This document shows, piece by piece, positions 18,410-26,967 of a stretch of DNA of 64,000 nucleotides. Source of the DNA: Salinisphaera orenii subsp. orenii MK-B5 (GTDB lineage Bacteria; Pseudomonadota; Gammaproteobacteria; Nevskiales; Salinisphaeraceae). Every line of letters begins with the position of its first letter. The first letter of the stretch is position 1. Location: the NCBI RefSeq assembly GCF_003788635.1, contig NZ_AYKH01000012.1, positions 248,001 to 312,000 of the forward strand, in the 5' to 3' direction. The notes under the pieces were generated by a model. That model ran no database searches. It was not told the DNA's origin and saw only the letters and a program-made list of their open reading frames with translations. The position numbers and the translations under genes were made by a program.

Positions 18410-19201
18410 ATGAGTTCTGCACCCACGCCGTCCGAAACCGCCGACACGCCGGCGCCCCAGGAATTCTCCATCGACGCGCTCGCCCGCGAGACCGGCACCA
18501 CCGTGCGCAATATCCGCGCCTACCAGGATCGCGGCCTACTGCCGCCACCGGAGCGCCGGGGCCGCAAGGGCATCTACAACGACGCCCATTTCTCGCGCCT
18601 GCGCATCATCAATCGGCTGCTCGAACGCGGCTACACCCTGGCCAACATCGGGGAGTTGATCGAGAGCTGGGAGCGCGGCAACGACATCGGCCATCTGCTG
18701 GGCCTGGAGACGGCCGTGGCCAGTCCCTGGTCGGACGAAGTCCCGGACTACGTCACCATGGCCGAGCTGCTGCGCAAGTTCAGCGGCAACTTCTCGCGCA
18801 GCGCCCTGAGACGGGCGGTCGAACTCGACATCATCCGTCCCGAAGGCATGCGCTACCGCGTGCCGAGCCCGCGCATGCTGCATGCCGGCGCGGAACTCGT
18901 CGCCGCGGGCATACCGCTGGAGGACATGCTGGAAGTGGTCGCCTATCTGCGCAGCAACGTCGAGCAGGCAGCCGACGAGATGGTCAGACTGGTCGCCAAG
19001 CACGTGTTCGACCGCTACGGCGAGGGCCAGCTACCGCCGGCCAACGACATGCCCGCCCTGGCCGATCTGATCTGGCGTTTCCGTCCGCTGGTGGAGATGG
19101 CCGTGCTGCCCGAGGTCGCCCGCGCCATGGCCAAGGCCGCCGATCAGCACCTCGGGGATCGTCTGGCGCTGCTGATGGAACACCGACACGACCCGCGCTA
19201 G
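18410..19201 (+). CDS. MerR-family transcriptional regulator
   Basis: A regulator of 263 residues. The MerR winged helix is at residues about 20-95: FSIDALARETGTTVRNIRAYQDRGLLPPPERRGRKGIYNDAHFSRLRIINRLLERGYTL in composition, followed by an uncharacterised helical C-terminal half (MAELLRKFSG onward). It lacks metal-binding cysteines, so it probably senses an organic ligand or acts in development. The stop codon TAG is part of the target duplication of the IS481-type element; insertion left the protein intact. Before the insertion it lay about 400 bases upstream of the alpha/beta hydrolase cluster and may regulate it (inference). Confidence 0.85.
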   Translation: MSSAPTPSETADTPAPQEFSIDALARETGTTVRNIRAYQDRGLLPPPERRGRKGIYNDAHFSRLRIINRLLERGYTLANIGELIESWERGNDIGHLLGLETAVASPWSDEVPDYVTMAELLRKFSGNFSRSALRRAVELDIIRPEGMRYRVPSPRMLHAGAELVAAGIPLEDMLEVVAYLRSNVEQAADEMVRLVAKHVFDRYGEGQLPPANDMPALADLIWRFRPLVEMAVLPEVARAMAKAADQHLGDRLALLMEHRHDPR

Positions 19202-19202
19202 G
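19197..19202. repeat. Target-site duplication, left copy
   Basis: GCTAGG, repeated exactly at 20236-20241 on the other side of the IS. It fits the NCTAGN target preference reported for IS481 of Bordetella. Confidence 0.85.
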
Positions 19203-20148
19203 TGTGTAAACCCACCACATTGTTCACGGATAGCCGCAATCGGCTGATCGGTGGTTGATGGTTCAGGCTGGTATGGGGTCGATGCCAGTTGTAGTCGTGG
19301 AGCCAGTACGGCAGAAAGGCCGCGCGCTCGTCGGCGTTCTGATACACATGTGCATACGCCCATTCATGTAGTGCCGTCTGGATCCAGCGCTCGGCCTTGC
19401 CGTTGGTCCGCGGCCGGTACGGCCGCGTGCGCTTGTGTTTGAGCCCGAGTTGGCGGCAGGTCTTGGCAAATCGACGGGATCGATAACAGGCGCCGTTGTC
19501 GGTCAGCACCGCTTTGAACCGGACGCCCAGGCGCCGGTAGTAACGCAGCGCGGCGATCAACGCCCGGACGGCGCTAGCGCCGGTTTCGTCCGGCCAGATC
19601 GTCGCGTGGGCCACCCGACTGTGATCATCGATGGCCATATGGACATAGTCCCAGCCCGCGCCACGCGACTTACCGCGCCGGTCGCCGGTCACGCGATGGC
19701 CGGGCCGCGCAAAACGATTCACTTTCTTGATATCCAGGTGCAGCAGATCACCCGGTGCGACGTGTTCGTAGCGGCGAGCCGCTCGCGAGGGCTCAAGCGC
19801 CGACAACCGATTCAAGCCGGCGCGTTGAAGCACGCGGGCAACCGTCGCGCGGGGCACGCCGGTCTGGCGCACGATCGCGCGTTACATCAGCCGTTGTCGG
19901 CGCAGTCGAATGATGCGCGCTCGCTGCGCGGTTGAGATCTGGTGCGGGCATCGATGGGGCCGACAACTTCGATCGGACAAGCCGGCCCCGCCTTCGCGCC
20001 GATAGCGATCCAGCCACTTGTAGACCGTGCGCGGACTCACGGCCATGGCCTGGGCCACGTCGATGGGCCGCAGCCCGTGCTCGATCACACGACGAACCAA
20101 CACCTGTCGACTGTGAACGGTGAGTCGCGCATTCTTGTGCGTGTTCAT
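19198..20148 (-). pseudogene. IS481-family transposase with an in-frame nonsense codon
   Basis: A DDE/RNase H-type transposase read on the minus strand. The first 88 codons give the helix-turn-helix part (VIEHGLRPIDVAQAMAVSPRTVYKW, then GLSDRSCRPHR). A TAA at 19884-19882 then interrupts the frame. Reading resumes in the same frame (RQTGVPRATVARVLQRAGL) into the catalytic domain, with acidic residues in LHLDIKK, LTDNGACY and NGKAERWIQT. No frameshift is needed, so a single substitution could have caused the stop. The final stop codon TAG lies outside the element, in the flanking target duplication. An internal ATG at 19872 could start a truncated protein without the DNA-binding part. Confidence 0.9.
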
Positions 20149-20235
20149 CCGGGTCGCTCCTTACGTCTGACGGATTTGAGCACCCATCAGCTTCAGGGCA
20201 CGCGGCTCGGATGAACAATCTACTGAGAGGTCACA
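19203..20235 (-). mobile_element. IS481-family insertion sequence, 1033 bp, transposase interrupted
   Basis: Bounded by 24-bp imperfect inverted repeats at 19203-19226 and 20212-20235 that begin TGTG and share the inner ATTGTTCA; by my count 16 of 24 positions match. Both ends are flanked by the direct repeat GCTAGG. It carries one transposase reading frame on the minus strand. Boundaries rest on agreement between repeats, duplication and the transposase end. Insertion was at the stop codon of the MerR gene. Confidence 0.9.
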
Positions 20236-20241
20236 GCTAGG
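20236..20241. repeat. Target-site duplication, right copy
   Basis: GCTAGG, the partner of 19197-19202. Confidence 0.85.
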
Positions 20242-20599
20242 CCCCGTTTCGCTCGCACGCCGCGTTCAAGGCCGCCAATCGTATCCGCGAGGACGCAAGC
20301 CGCCGGCTCTGGGCGTGCCACGACCCAGGCTTGCAAAGCCGCCGGTCGCCCACGGTTATTGCAGGGCCGCCCCGAGCCTTCGGGACCAGCGTCCATGAGA
20401 GCGACAAGGTGCAGTCCAGCGTTACGGCAGGGTTGCACAGCGTTACCGCACGACACCTCGCCTTGCGGCAGGCCAGCGCTTGGCACGGACGCGTGCGAGA
20501 TGGCTGCACGCCCCGGACGTCGTCAGTTTGTAATACCCTGATTTCAGCGACTTGGAAGAATAGCGCCGAGTAAGTTGCGGCACCGCGTCATTTGTGACA
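20242..20599. other. Intergenic region upstream of the alpha/beta hydrolase cluster
   Basis: About 360 bases between the IS and the hydrolase gene. No convincing gene: the short frames on either strand lack family features and ribosome sites. It should contain the original downstream region of the MerR gene and the cluster promoter. Nothing else recognised. Confidence 0.5.
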
Positions 20600-20628
20600 T
20601 CGTTTGATGTAACGATTACATCAAACGA
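20600..20628. promoter_or_regulatory. Perfect 13-bp palindrome, probable operator of the hydrolase cluster
   Basis: TCGTTTGATGTAA, three-base spacer CGA, then its exact complement TTACATCAAACGA. It ends four bases before the hydrolase ATG. A 26-base perfect dyad is far beyond chance. A bound protein would block transcription or translation start. The binding protein is unknown; the MerR regulator upstream and the TetR protein downstream are candidates. Confidence 0.8.
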
Positions 20629-20632
20629 AGAA

Positions 20633-21610
20633 ATGCCGAATACGCTCAGCCGCTCGAACAGCGAACGGAACACGCGTCGCGCCACCGTCCGGAGCAACGG
20701 CGTCGACCTCGCCGTGTTCGCGCGCGGCGAGCCCGACCGCCCCACGCTGGTGTTCGTGCACGGCTATCCGGACACCCACGCGGTCTGGAACCGCGTGATC
20801 GACCGCCTCGCCGAGGACTTCCACTGCGTCAGCTTCGACGTGCGCGGCGCCGGGGCCTCGGCGCGGCCGCGCCCCACCCGCGCCTATCGACTGTCACGCC
20901 TGGCCGCCGACCTGATCGCCGTGATCGACTGGGCCAGCCCCGACGCGCCGGTCCACCTCGTCGGCCACGACTGGGGCTCGATCCAGAGCTGGGAGGTCGT
21001 CACCGCCCCGGCGTTCGCAGGTCGGCTCGCCGGTTTCACCTCGATTTCCGGTCCCTGCCTCGATCACGCCAGCCACTGGCTGCGCGCGCAGCGGCGGTCG
21101 GATCCGTCGGGGCTGCAGCGCCAACTCCGCAAGTCGTGGTACATCGCGGCCCTGCACGTTCCGCTGCTGCCGCAACTGGCGTGGCACGGGCCGCTCGGCG
21201 CGCGCTGGCCGCACACGCTCGCCGCGCTGGAGGGCGAGCGCCTGCCCACGAGCGCCACCCTGGCACGCGACGGCGCCCACGGCGCAAAGCTCTATCGCGC
21301 CAACATGCTGCCCCGACTCATGCGCCCGCGCGATCGCCGCGCGCGCTGCCCGGTGCAGATCGTCGTACCGCAACGCGACGCCTTTGTCGGGCCAGGTTTT
21401 GTAGACGATCTCGGGCGCTGGGTGGCCGACCTCGAGGTCGTGCGCATCGACGCCGCGCACTGGGCGATCCAGACCCATCCGGACACCGTCGCCGATCATT
21501 GCCGTGCGTTCGCTCGAGGCCATATCGCCGCGCCCTCGGAACCGGCCCCGCAGACGGGCCCTACGCGGCCCCCCCCCGCCCATCGAAACCAGGAGGCATC
21601 CCATGGATGA
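20633..21610 (+). CDS. Alpha/beta hydrolase, epoxide-hydrolase/dehalogenase-like
   Basis: A soluble hydrolase of 325 residues from ATG 20633 (a GTG at 20594 would start inside or before the operator). Motifs: oxyanion segment VFVHGYPDTH, nucleophile elbow GHDWGS with Asp as nucleophile, which points to the epoxide hydrolase or haloalkane dehalogenase branch, acid near QRDAFV and the catalytic His in DAAHWAIQTHP. The stop overlaps the next gene by eight bases, so the two are coupled. Together with the PF10118 proteins and the SDR it resembles clusters for oxidised lipid or cyclic ketone breakdown. Substrate unknown. Confidence 0.85.
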   Translation: MPNTLSRSNSERNTRRATVRSNGVDLAVFARGEPDRPTLVFVHGYPDTHAVWNRVIDRLAEDFHCVSFDVRGAGASARPRPTRAYRLSRLAADLIAVIDWASPDAPVHLVGHDWGSIQSWEVVTAPAFAGRLAGFTSISGPCLDHASHWLRAQRRSDPSGLQRQLRKSWYIAALHVPLLPQLAWHGPLGARWPHTLAALEGERLPTSATLARDGAHGAKLYRANMLPRLMRPRDRRARCPVQIVVPQRDAFVGPGFVDDLGRWVADLEVVRIDAAHWAIQTHPDTVADHCRAFARGHIAAPSEPAPQTGPTRPPPAHRNQEASHG

Positions 21611-22501
21611 CGCGACCATCGAGCCGGCCCCGCATGCCGACGGCTACAGCGGCCCGGTCATGCCCGAGCGGCGCGACCTGCGTTTCTGCCGCCGGGCGAT
21701 CGTATCTGCGACTGGCACCAGGCCGGGCCGAACGTGACCCAGTTCATGAACGCGCTCTCGCTGTTCTTTCCGGCCGGCGAGCGCATGTTCATCGACGCCG
21801 TACGCGCCTATCGCGACGAGATTCCGGACCCCGACCTGCGCAAGGCGGCCACCGCGTTCATCGGCCAGGAAGCGATGCATTCGCGCGAGCATATCGAATA
21901 CAACCAGCTCATGGACGCGGCCGGCCTGCCGGCCAGCGAGCTGGATGCCCAGGTCTGGGCGCATACCGAGTACGTGAAGAAGCACAGCAGCAAGGTCACG
22001 CCGCTGCTGATGACCATCGCGCTCGAGCATTTCACCGCGCTCATGGGCGACACCCTGCTGCGCCATCCCGAACAGATGGCCGGTTCGCAGGAAGACTACG
22101 AGCGCATGTGGCGCTGGCACGCGCTCGAGGAAGTCGAACACAAGGCCGTGGCGTTTGATGTCTACGAAAAATGCGTCGGCCGCGGGCCCAAAGCCTACGC
22201 CATGCGCAGCGCGATCATGCTCACGACCACGGCCACGTTCTGGCCGCACGTGATGATGTTCTATCGCCGCCTGGCCGCCGCCGACCCGGCCTGTCGCGAG
22301 GCCGGCTGGCGCGGGCACCTGCATCTGGCGAATTTCATGCTCGGCAAACCCGGCTATCTGCGCAGGCTGCTGCCCGAGTATCTCGCCTACTTCAGATACA
22401 GCTTCCATCCGTGGCAGCAGAACAACGCGGATCTGCTGGCCGAGATCGACGAACTCGTCGACGACGCCGAAGCCGCCTACGCCGAACACAAGGCCGCCTG
22501 A
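21603..22501 (+). pseudogene. PF10118 metal-dependent hydrolase-like gene, copy 1, with a one-base deletion
   Basis: It starts at ATG 21603 after AGGAGG and reads MDDATIEPAPHADGYSGPVM then PERRDLRF, as in copy 2. At 21686/21687 one G is missing compared with the copy-2 sequence (TTCGTGCCGCCGGG there, TTCTGCCGCCGGG here). The original frame then ends at 21737, while the correct one continues from VTQFMNALSLFFPAGERMF to the end at 22501. Restoring the base would give 299 residues collinear with copy 2. The downstream frame is intact and well conserved, including GQEAMHSREHIEYN and WRWHALEEVEHKAVAFDVYEK. Sequencing error or a very recent mutation; a GTG at 21734 could start a shortened protein. 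Confidence 0.85.
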
Positions 22502-22561
22502 GCCGAAGGACGGTCTATCCACGAAATCTCCGCGACCCCGAATCCACCCCAGGAGGATGAC

Positions 22562-23479
22562 ATGAGCAAGAACGCATCCGATGTCGCCAAGAAGACCCCC
22601 CACGCCGAGCGCGAGATTCCGCACAGCGACAGCGTGAACGTGATGCCCGAGCGGCGCGATCTGCACTTCGTGCCGCCGGGCGAGCGTATCTGCGACTGGC
22701 ACAAGGAAGGCCCGAACGTCACTCAGTTCATGAACGCCCTGTCGCTGCTGTTCCCCGCCGGCGAGCGCATGTTCATCGACGCGATCCGCAGCTATCGCGA
22801 CGAGATTCCCGATCCGGATCTCAAGAAGGCCGCGACCGCCTTCATCGGCCAGGAGGCGATGCATTCGCGCGAGCACATCGAGTACAACGAGCTGATGGAA
22901 AACGCCGGCCTGCCGGCCCACAAGCTCGACGCCTTCACTTGGCGCCTGCTCGACTGGATCAAGCAGAACACGCCGAAGTCCATGCCGCTGGCCGCCACGA
23001 TTGCCCTCGAGCACTACACGGCTCTCATGGGCGATATGCTGCTGCGCTACCCGGAGATGATGCACGGCTCGCAGGAGGACTTCGAACGCATGTGGCGCTG
23101 GCATGCACTCGAGGAAGTCGAGCACAAGGCCGTCGCCTACGACGTCTACGAGAAATGCATCGGCCGAGGGCCGCGGAACTGGGCCGAACGCACCCTGGCG
23201 ATGACGCTGGCCACGGCCATATTCTGGCCGGTGTTGATGAGCTTCTACTGGCAGATGAGCCGGGCCGACGAGAACTGCCGCAAACAGGGCTGGCGCGGCC
23301 ATCTCAAGCTCGCCAACTTCATGCTGGGCAAACCCGGTTTCATCCGGCGCATGATTCCTGAGTGGCTGTCCTACTTCCAGTACAGCTTCCATCCGTGGCA
23401 GCAGAACAACGCTCATCTGCTGGCCGAACTGGACGAACTGGTCGACGACGCCGAGGCCGCCTACGCCACCCATCACTGA
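22562..23479 (+). CDS. PF10118 metal-dependent hydrolase-like protein, copy 2
   Basis: An intact 305-residue member of a family annotated only as predicted metal-dependent hydrolase. His/Glu clusters typical of a di-iron four-helix protein are visible: GQEAMHSREHIEYNELM, ALEHYTALMGD and WRWHALEEVEHKAVAYDVYEKC. No signal peptide; a hydrophobic stretch (TLATAIFWPVLMSFYW) may contact membrane. Preceded by AGGAGG and 60 bases after copy 1, of which it is a tandem duplicate with only moderate divergence. Often found near alpha/beta hydrolases, SDRs and monooxygenases; reaction unknown. Confidence 0.85.
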   Translation: MSKNASDVAKKTPHAEREIPHSDSVNVMPERRDLHFVPPGERICDWHKEGPNVTQFMNALSLLFPAGERMFIDAIRSYRDEIPDPDLKKAATAFIGQEAMHSREHIEYNELMENAGLPAHKLDAFTWRLLDWIKQNTPKSMPLAATIALEHYTALMGDMLLRYPEMMHGSQEDFERMWRWHALEEVEHKAVAYDVYEKCIGRGPRNWAERTLAMTLATAIFWPVLMSFYWQMSRADENCRKQGWRGHLKLANFMLGKPGFIRRMIPEWLSYFQYSFHPWQQNNAHLLAELDELVDDAEAAYATHH

Positions 23480-23529
23480 CGCGCGTCTCCGCCGCGGCGG
23501 TCGCGATCGACCGCCGCCCGGAGCGGCCG

Positions 23530-24186
23530 TCAGGGCGTCTCGCCGGCGAACCGGCGCGCCACCGCCACGTACAGGGCCAGGCTCGACTCCACGACCACCT
23601 CGAGCGGATCGTGATAATCGTTGAGCGTCCAGTACATGGCGATATGGATGGTCGAGCCCACCAGTCCGGTGTAGATGATGCCGGTATCGGTGTCGCGGCC
23701 GTGCTGCAGTGGAAAGATGGTGCTGACCAGCTCCTGCAGCATGCGGGTGAAGTTGTGCGTGGTCGCCCGGTAGAGGCGATCGATCTCGCCACTGATGCCG
23801 AAGATCTCGATCAGCAGGATCCGGGCCGTGCCCGGCTCGGCCTGCATCGTCTCGAAGAACACCCGAAGGCCCGCGCGGGCGGCGGCCTCCGGCTCGCGCG
23901 GGGCGGCATCGATGGCGGCGACGACGTCATCCTGCAGCCGGCCGACGAGCGTCTTGTAGACCTCGGCGAACAGGGCTTCGCTGCTACCGAAGGACTCGTA
24001 GAAATAGCGCTCGGTCAGACCGGCCTCACGACACAGCGCCTTGACCGTCGCCGCGCGATAGCCCTCGCGCCCGAACACGGCGATGCCGGCGTCCACGAAC
24101 TGCGCACGACGCCGGCGTCGACGCTCGTCCAGCGTACGGCCGGCGTAGGCGCGCCCACCGGTGCTCGAATCGCGGCTACTGCTCAT
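23530..24186 (-). CDS. TetR-family regulator
   Basis: A 218-residue repressor with the TetR helix-turn-helix at residues about 25-70 (GYRAATVKALCREAGLTERYFYESFGSSEALFAEV). The C-terminal domain ends IAMYWTLNDYHDPLEVVVESSLALYVAVARRF, as in a TetR subgroup with lipid-like ligands. Divergent from the SDR gene across a 114-base gap containing a dyad, so it probably controls the SDR and itself. It is convergent with PF10118 copy 2. Confidence 0.88.
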   Translation of the reverse strand: MSSSRDSSTGGRAYAGRTLDERRRRRRAQFVDAGIAVFGREGYRAATVKALCREAGLTERYFYESFGSSEALFAEVYKTLVGRLQDDVVAAIDAAPREPEAAARAGLRVFFETMQAEPGTARILLIEIFGISGEIDRLYRATTHNFTRMLQELVSTIFPLQHGRDTDTGIIYTGLVGSTIHIAMYWTLNDYHDPLEVVVESSLALYVAVARRFAGETP

Positions 24187-24195
24187 GGCCTCATG

Positions 24196-24215
24196 TTGAC
24201 ATGAAATATTGTCAA
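24196..24215. promoter_or_regulatory. Dyad between TetR and SDR genes, probable TetR operator
   Basis: TTGACATGAAATATTGTCAA has 6-bp perfect arms TTGACA and TGTCAA with an AT-rich centre. It starts nine bases upstream of the TetR ATG, within the divergent spacer. The left arm also equals a perfect -35 hexamer for the SDR direction. Confidence 0.6.
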
Positions 24216-24300
24216 AAGTAATTTGAAACTATACGTTGTCACTTTCGCGCGTCGAGCATTCCCCGCCACTGCGGCCACACCGGCATTCGAGGACGGACCC

Positions 24301-25122
24301 ATGAAGACACTCAAGTCACGCATCGTCGTCATCACCGGCGCCGGTTCCGGCATCGGGCGCAGCCTCGCGCTCGAGGGCGCGCGGCGCGGGGCGCGGCTGG
24401 CGCTGTGCGACGTCAACGACACCGGCCTGGCCGAGACAGCCGCCGCCTGTGACGGAGCCGAGGTGCTCACCGCCCACGTGGACGTGGCCGATCGCGGCGC
24501 CGTCGAAGTGTTTCGCGACCAGGTGGCCACGCGCTTCGGCGGCGTCGATGTCGTGATCAACAACGCCGGCGTCGCCCATGCCCAGACCATCGAGGACAGT
24601 CGCTACGACGACTTCGAGTGGATCATGGGCATCAATTTCTGGGGCGTGGTCCACGGTACCAAGGCCTTCCTGCCACTGCTGCGCGAGCGCGACAGCGCCG
24701 CCCTCATCAACGTCTCCAGCGTGTTCGGCATCATCAGCGTGCCCACCCAGGGCACCTACAATGCCAGCAAGTTCGCGGTGCGCGGCTTCACCGAGGCGCT
24801 GCGCCACGAGATGGCTGGCAGCAATATCCATGTGATGTGCGTGCATCCGGGCGGCATCCGGACGAACATCGCCCGCACCGCCCGCTTCTACGTCGGGCCG
24901 GACGGCGGCACGGACCATGATCGGGCGACGGGTTTTTTCGATCGCATCGCCCGCACCACGCCGGACCAGGCGGCGGCCAAGATTCTCAAGGATCTGGCCC
25001 GCCGGCGCGGCCGCTGCCTGATCGGCGCCGACGCCGTGGCACTCGCAGCCGTCGCCCGCGCCGCGCCGGAACGCTACTGGTCGATCCTGTCCCGACTGAT
25101 GCCGAAATCGCGGGCCGCCTGA
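24301..25122 (+). CDS. Short-chain dehydrogenase/reductase
   Basis: Classical SDR of 273 residues. The NAD(P) motif TGAGSGIG is at residues about 12-19, NNAGV follows, then the catalytic Ser in NVSSVFG and Tyr/Lys in TYNASK. GAGGACG precedes ATG 24301; the frame extends upstream but has no such site. The C-terminal GRCLIGADAVALAAVARAAPERYWSILSRL is typical of SDRs found next to Baeyer-Villiger-type monooxygenases and alpha/beta hydrolases. Likely controlled by the divergent TetR. Substrate unknown. Confidence 0.9.
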   Translation: MKTLKSRIVVITGAGSGIGRSLALEGARRGARLALCDVNDTGLAETAAACDGAEVLTAHVDVADRGAVEVFRDQVATRFGGVDVVINNAGVAHAQTIEDSRYDDFEWIMGINFWGVVHGTKAFLPLLRERDSAALINVSSVFGIISVPTQGTYNASKFAVRGFTEALRHEMAGSNIHVMCVHPGGIRTNIARTARFYVGPDGGTDHDRATGFFDRIARTTPDQAAAKILKDLARRRGRCLIGADAVALAAVARAAPERYWSILSRLMPKSRAA

Positions 25123-25147
25123 GTCAGGCCACCCGCGAGCCTTTCCG

Positions 25148-25711
25148 TCAGGCGGCTTTCCACTTGATGCTGCAGCCCTGGCTGGGCACCTGCACGTCGG
25201 CCGGGATCATGTCGCCGTCGAGCAGCGCATCGAGCGAGGCGCGCAGATCGGCCCCGGTGACCGGGGTGCCGCTCTTGGGCCGGGATTCGTCGAACTGCCC
25301 ACGGTAGGCGCACCGGCCGTCGGCGTCGAAGACGAACAGGTCCGGCGTGCAGACCGCGTCGTAGGCCTTGGCCACGGCCTGGCTCTCGTCGTAGAGATAG
25401 GGAAAGATGAAGCCCTTCTCGTCGGCGAAGCGGGCCATGTGCTCCGGCCCGTCCTCGGGACGCTCGCTGACGTCGTTCGAGGAGATGGCGACGAAACCGA
25501 TGCCCTGCGGCTGGTAGCGCTCGGCCACCTTCACGATCTCGTCGATGATGTGGATCACGTAGGGACAGTGGTTGCAGATGAACAGCACCACGGTGCCGTT
25601 CTCACCGGCGACATCGGCAAACGTCGTGGTCTGGCCGGAAACCGTGTCCGGCAGGGCGAAATCGGGCGCCGGCGTGCCCAGCGGCATCATGGTTGAGTCG
25701 GTCAGCGACAT
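25148..25711 (-). CDS. Thioredoxin-like (AhpC/TSA-type redoxin) protein
   Basis: A cytosolic thioredoxin-fold protein of 187 residues. The redox motif is FICNHCPYV, a CxxC form common in an unnamed peroxiredoxin-like group, followed by GFVAISSNDVSERPEDGPEHM, the TlpA/redoxin pattern, and the cis-Pro region VCTPDLFVFD. I start at ATG 25711 (MSLTDSTM) with AAGGAA upstream. The C-terminal GCSIKWK is conserved in this group. It lies tail-to-tail with the SDR gene. Physiological partner unknown. Confidence 0.88.
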   Translation of the reverse strand: MSLTDSTMMPLGTPAPDFALPDTVSGQTTTFADVAGENGTVVLFICNHCPYVIHIIDEIVKVAERYQPQGIGFVAISSNDVSERPEDGPEHMARFADEKGFIFPYLYDESQAVAKAYDAVCTPDLFVFDADGRCAYRGQFDESRPKSGTPVTGADLRASLDALLDGDMIPADVQVPSQGCSIKWKAA

Positions 25712-25779
25712 GGTCGGTTCCTTGTCTGGTTGGATCGCATGCAGTCTAGCCGCTCGCCGGAACGGGCCCAACCCCGCCT

Positions 25780-26967
25780 TCAGCGGCGACCCAGCCAGTG
25801 CGCGTTGTCCGCTCCCAGAGCCGGGGGCGCACCGAGCGCGGCGCGGGCGCCCCCGTCGAAACGCAGCGGGCATCCGACCGCACCATCCTCGACGAGGCCG
25901 CGCGCACGGACGTGCGCCTGAGCCAGCGCCTCGTCCAGAGTGAGCACCGGCGTGGTACAGGCATCCGCATCCGCCAGCAGCGCCACCCACGCGTCCCGCG
26001 GGCGGGTGCGAAACAAGGCCGCAAGCCCCCAGTGCAACGGCCGCGTGGCAATACGGGCACGCCGAGGATCGGCCAGGGCGTCACGCATGCGGGCTCGCCA
26101 ACCGCCGAGGCGCCCGGCTGTGGCCTGCCGACTGGATCCTCCCCCTCCTGTCGATGCCCCGCGCCGGCCGCCGCCAAACCCCGGCGGCGCCACCCGGGCG
26201 AGCAGCCGGCCGAAGAACTTCGGCTCCAGCGCGCCGACCGCCAGATAACGCCCGTCGCGGCATTTGTAGACCCGGTAGTTCGGCAGCGCGCCGGTGAGCA
26301 TATCGGCGCCGCGCGGCTGGGTCACGCCGAGACCGTTGAGCGTGGCCATGGCCACCGGCTGCAGCGCCAGCGAGCCGTCGAGCATGGCCGCATCCACGAA
26401 GGCGCCCTGCCCGCTCGCGCGCGCGCCGATCACCGCTGCCAGCACGCCCACCGCACAGGTGAGCGCACCGCCGGCCAGATCCGCGATCTGTACGTTCGAG
26501 ATCGCCGGCGCGCCGCCGGCCGTGCCGTTCTGGTCGAGCACGCCGGCCAGCGCCAGATAGTTGAGATCGTGGCCGGCGGCGTCGGCGAGCGGCCCGGTCT
26601 GGCCGTAGCCGGTCAGCGCGGCATAGACGAGCCGCGGGTTGATCGCCTTGAGCGTGTCGTAACCGCAGCCCAGGCGCTCCATCACGCCGGGGCGAAAGGA
26701 TTCGATCACCACATCGGCGTCCGCGACGAGCACCTTGAACGCGGCCAGGTCTTCGGCCACGCGCAGATCGAGCGTCACCGACGCCTTGCCGCGATTGACC
26801 TGTTCGAACAGCGCCGGCGACAGGCTGCGGGCGTAATCGCCGCCGTCGGGGTCCTCGATCTTGATCACCTCGGCGCCCATCTGGGCGAGCAGCTGGGTGG
26901 CGTGCGGGCCGGGCAGCAGACGCGTGAGATCGAGCACGCGCACGCCTTTGAGCAGAGAGTTCGTCAT
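25780..26967 (-). CDS. CaiB/BaiF-type (family III) CoA-transferase or acyl-CoA racemase
   Basis: A 395-residue family III CoA-transferase. It begins LKGVRVLDLTRLLPGPHATQLLAQMGAEVIKIEDPDGGDYAR; the catalytic Asp is in NVQIADLAGGALT, about residue 169. Order and motifs fit alpha-methylacyl-CoA racemase-like members, which help degrade branched acids, consistent with the fad operon next door. The stretch at 26105-26210 (Gly/Ser/Arg-rich in this frame, containing GGGGSSRQA) does not look like the family and lies over a G-rich run, so a pair of compensating indels is possible. Otherwise full length. Confidence 0.85.
   Translation of the reverse strand: MTNSLLKGVRVLDLTRLLPGPHATQLLAQMGAEVIKIEDPDGGDYARSLSPALFEQVNRGKASVTLDLRVAEDLAAFKVLVADADVVIESFRPGVMERLGCGYDTLKAINPRLVYAALTGYGQTGPLADAAGHDLNYLALAGVLDQNGTAGGAPAISNVQIADLAGGALTCAVGVLAAVIGARASGQGAFVDAAMLDGSLALQPVAMATLNGLGVTQPRGADMLTGALPNYRVYKCRDGRYLAVGALEPKFFGRLLARVAPPGFGGGRRGASTGGGGSSRQATAGRLGGWRARMRDALADPRRARIATRPLHWGLAALFRTRPRDAWVALLADADACTTPVLTLDEALAQAHVRARGLVEDGAVGCPLRFDGGARAALGAPPALGADNAHWLGRR

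Noticed and set aside
20242-20599. Small genes next to the IS (80-90 codon frames on both strands)
   Set aside because: Several frames are open, but none has a ribosome site, a family motif or consistent codon use; overlapping frames on both strands are typical of non-coding GC-rich DNA.
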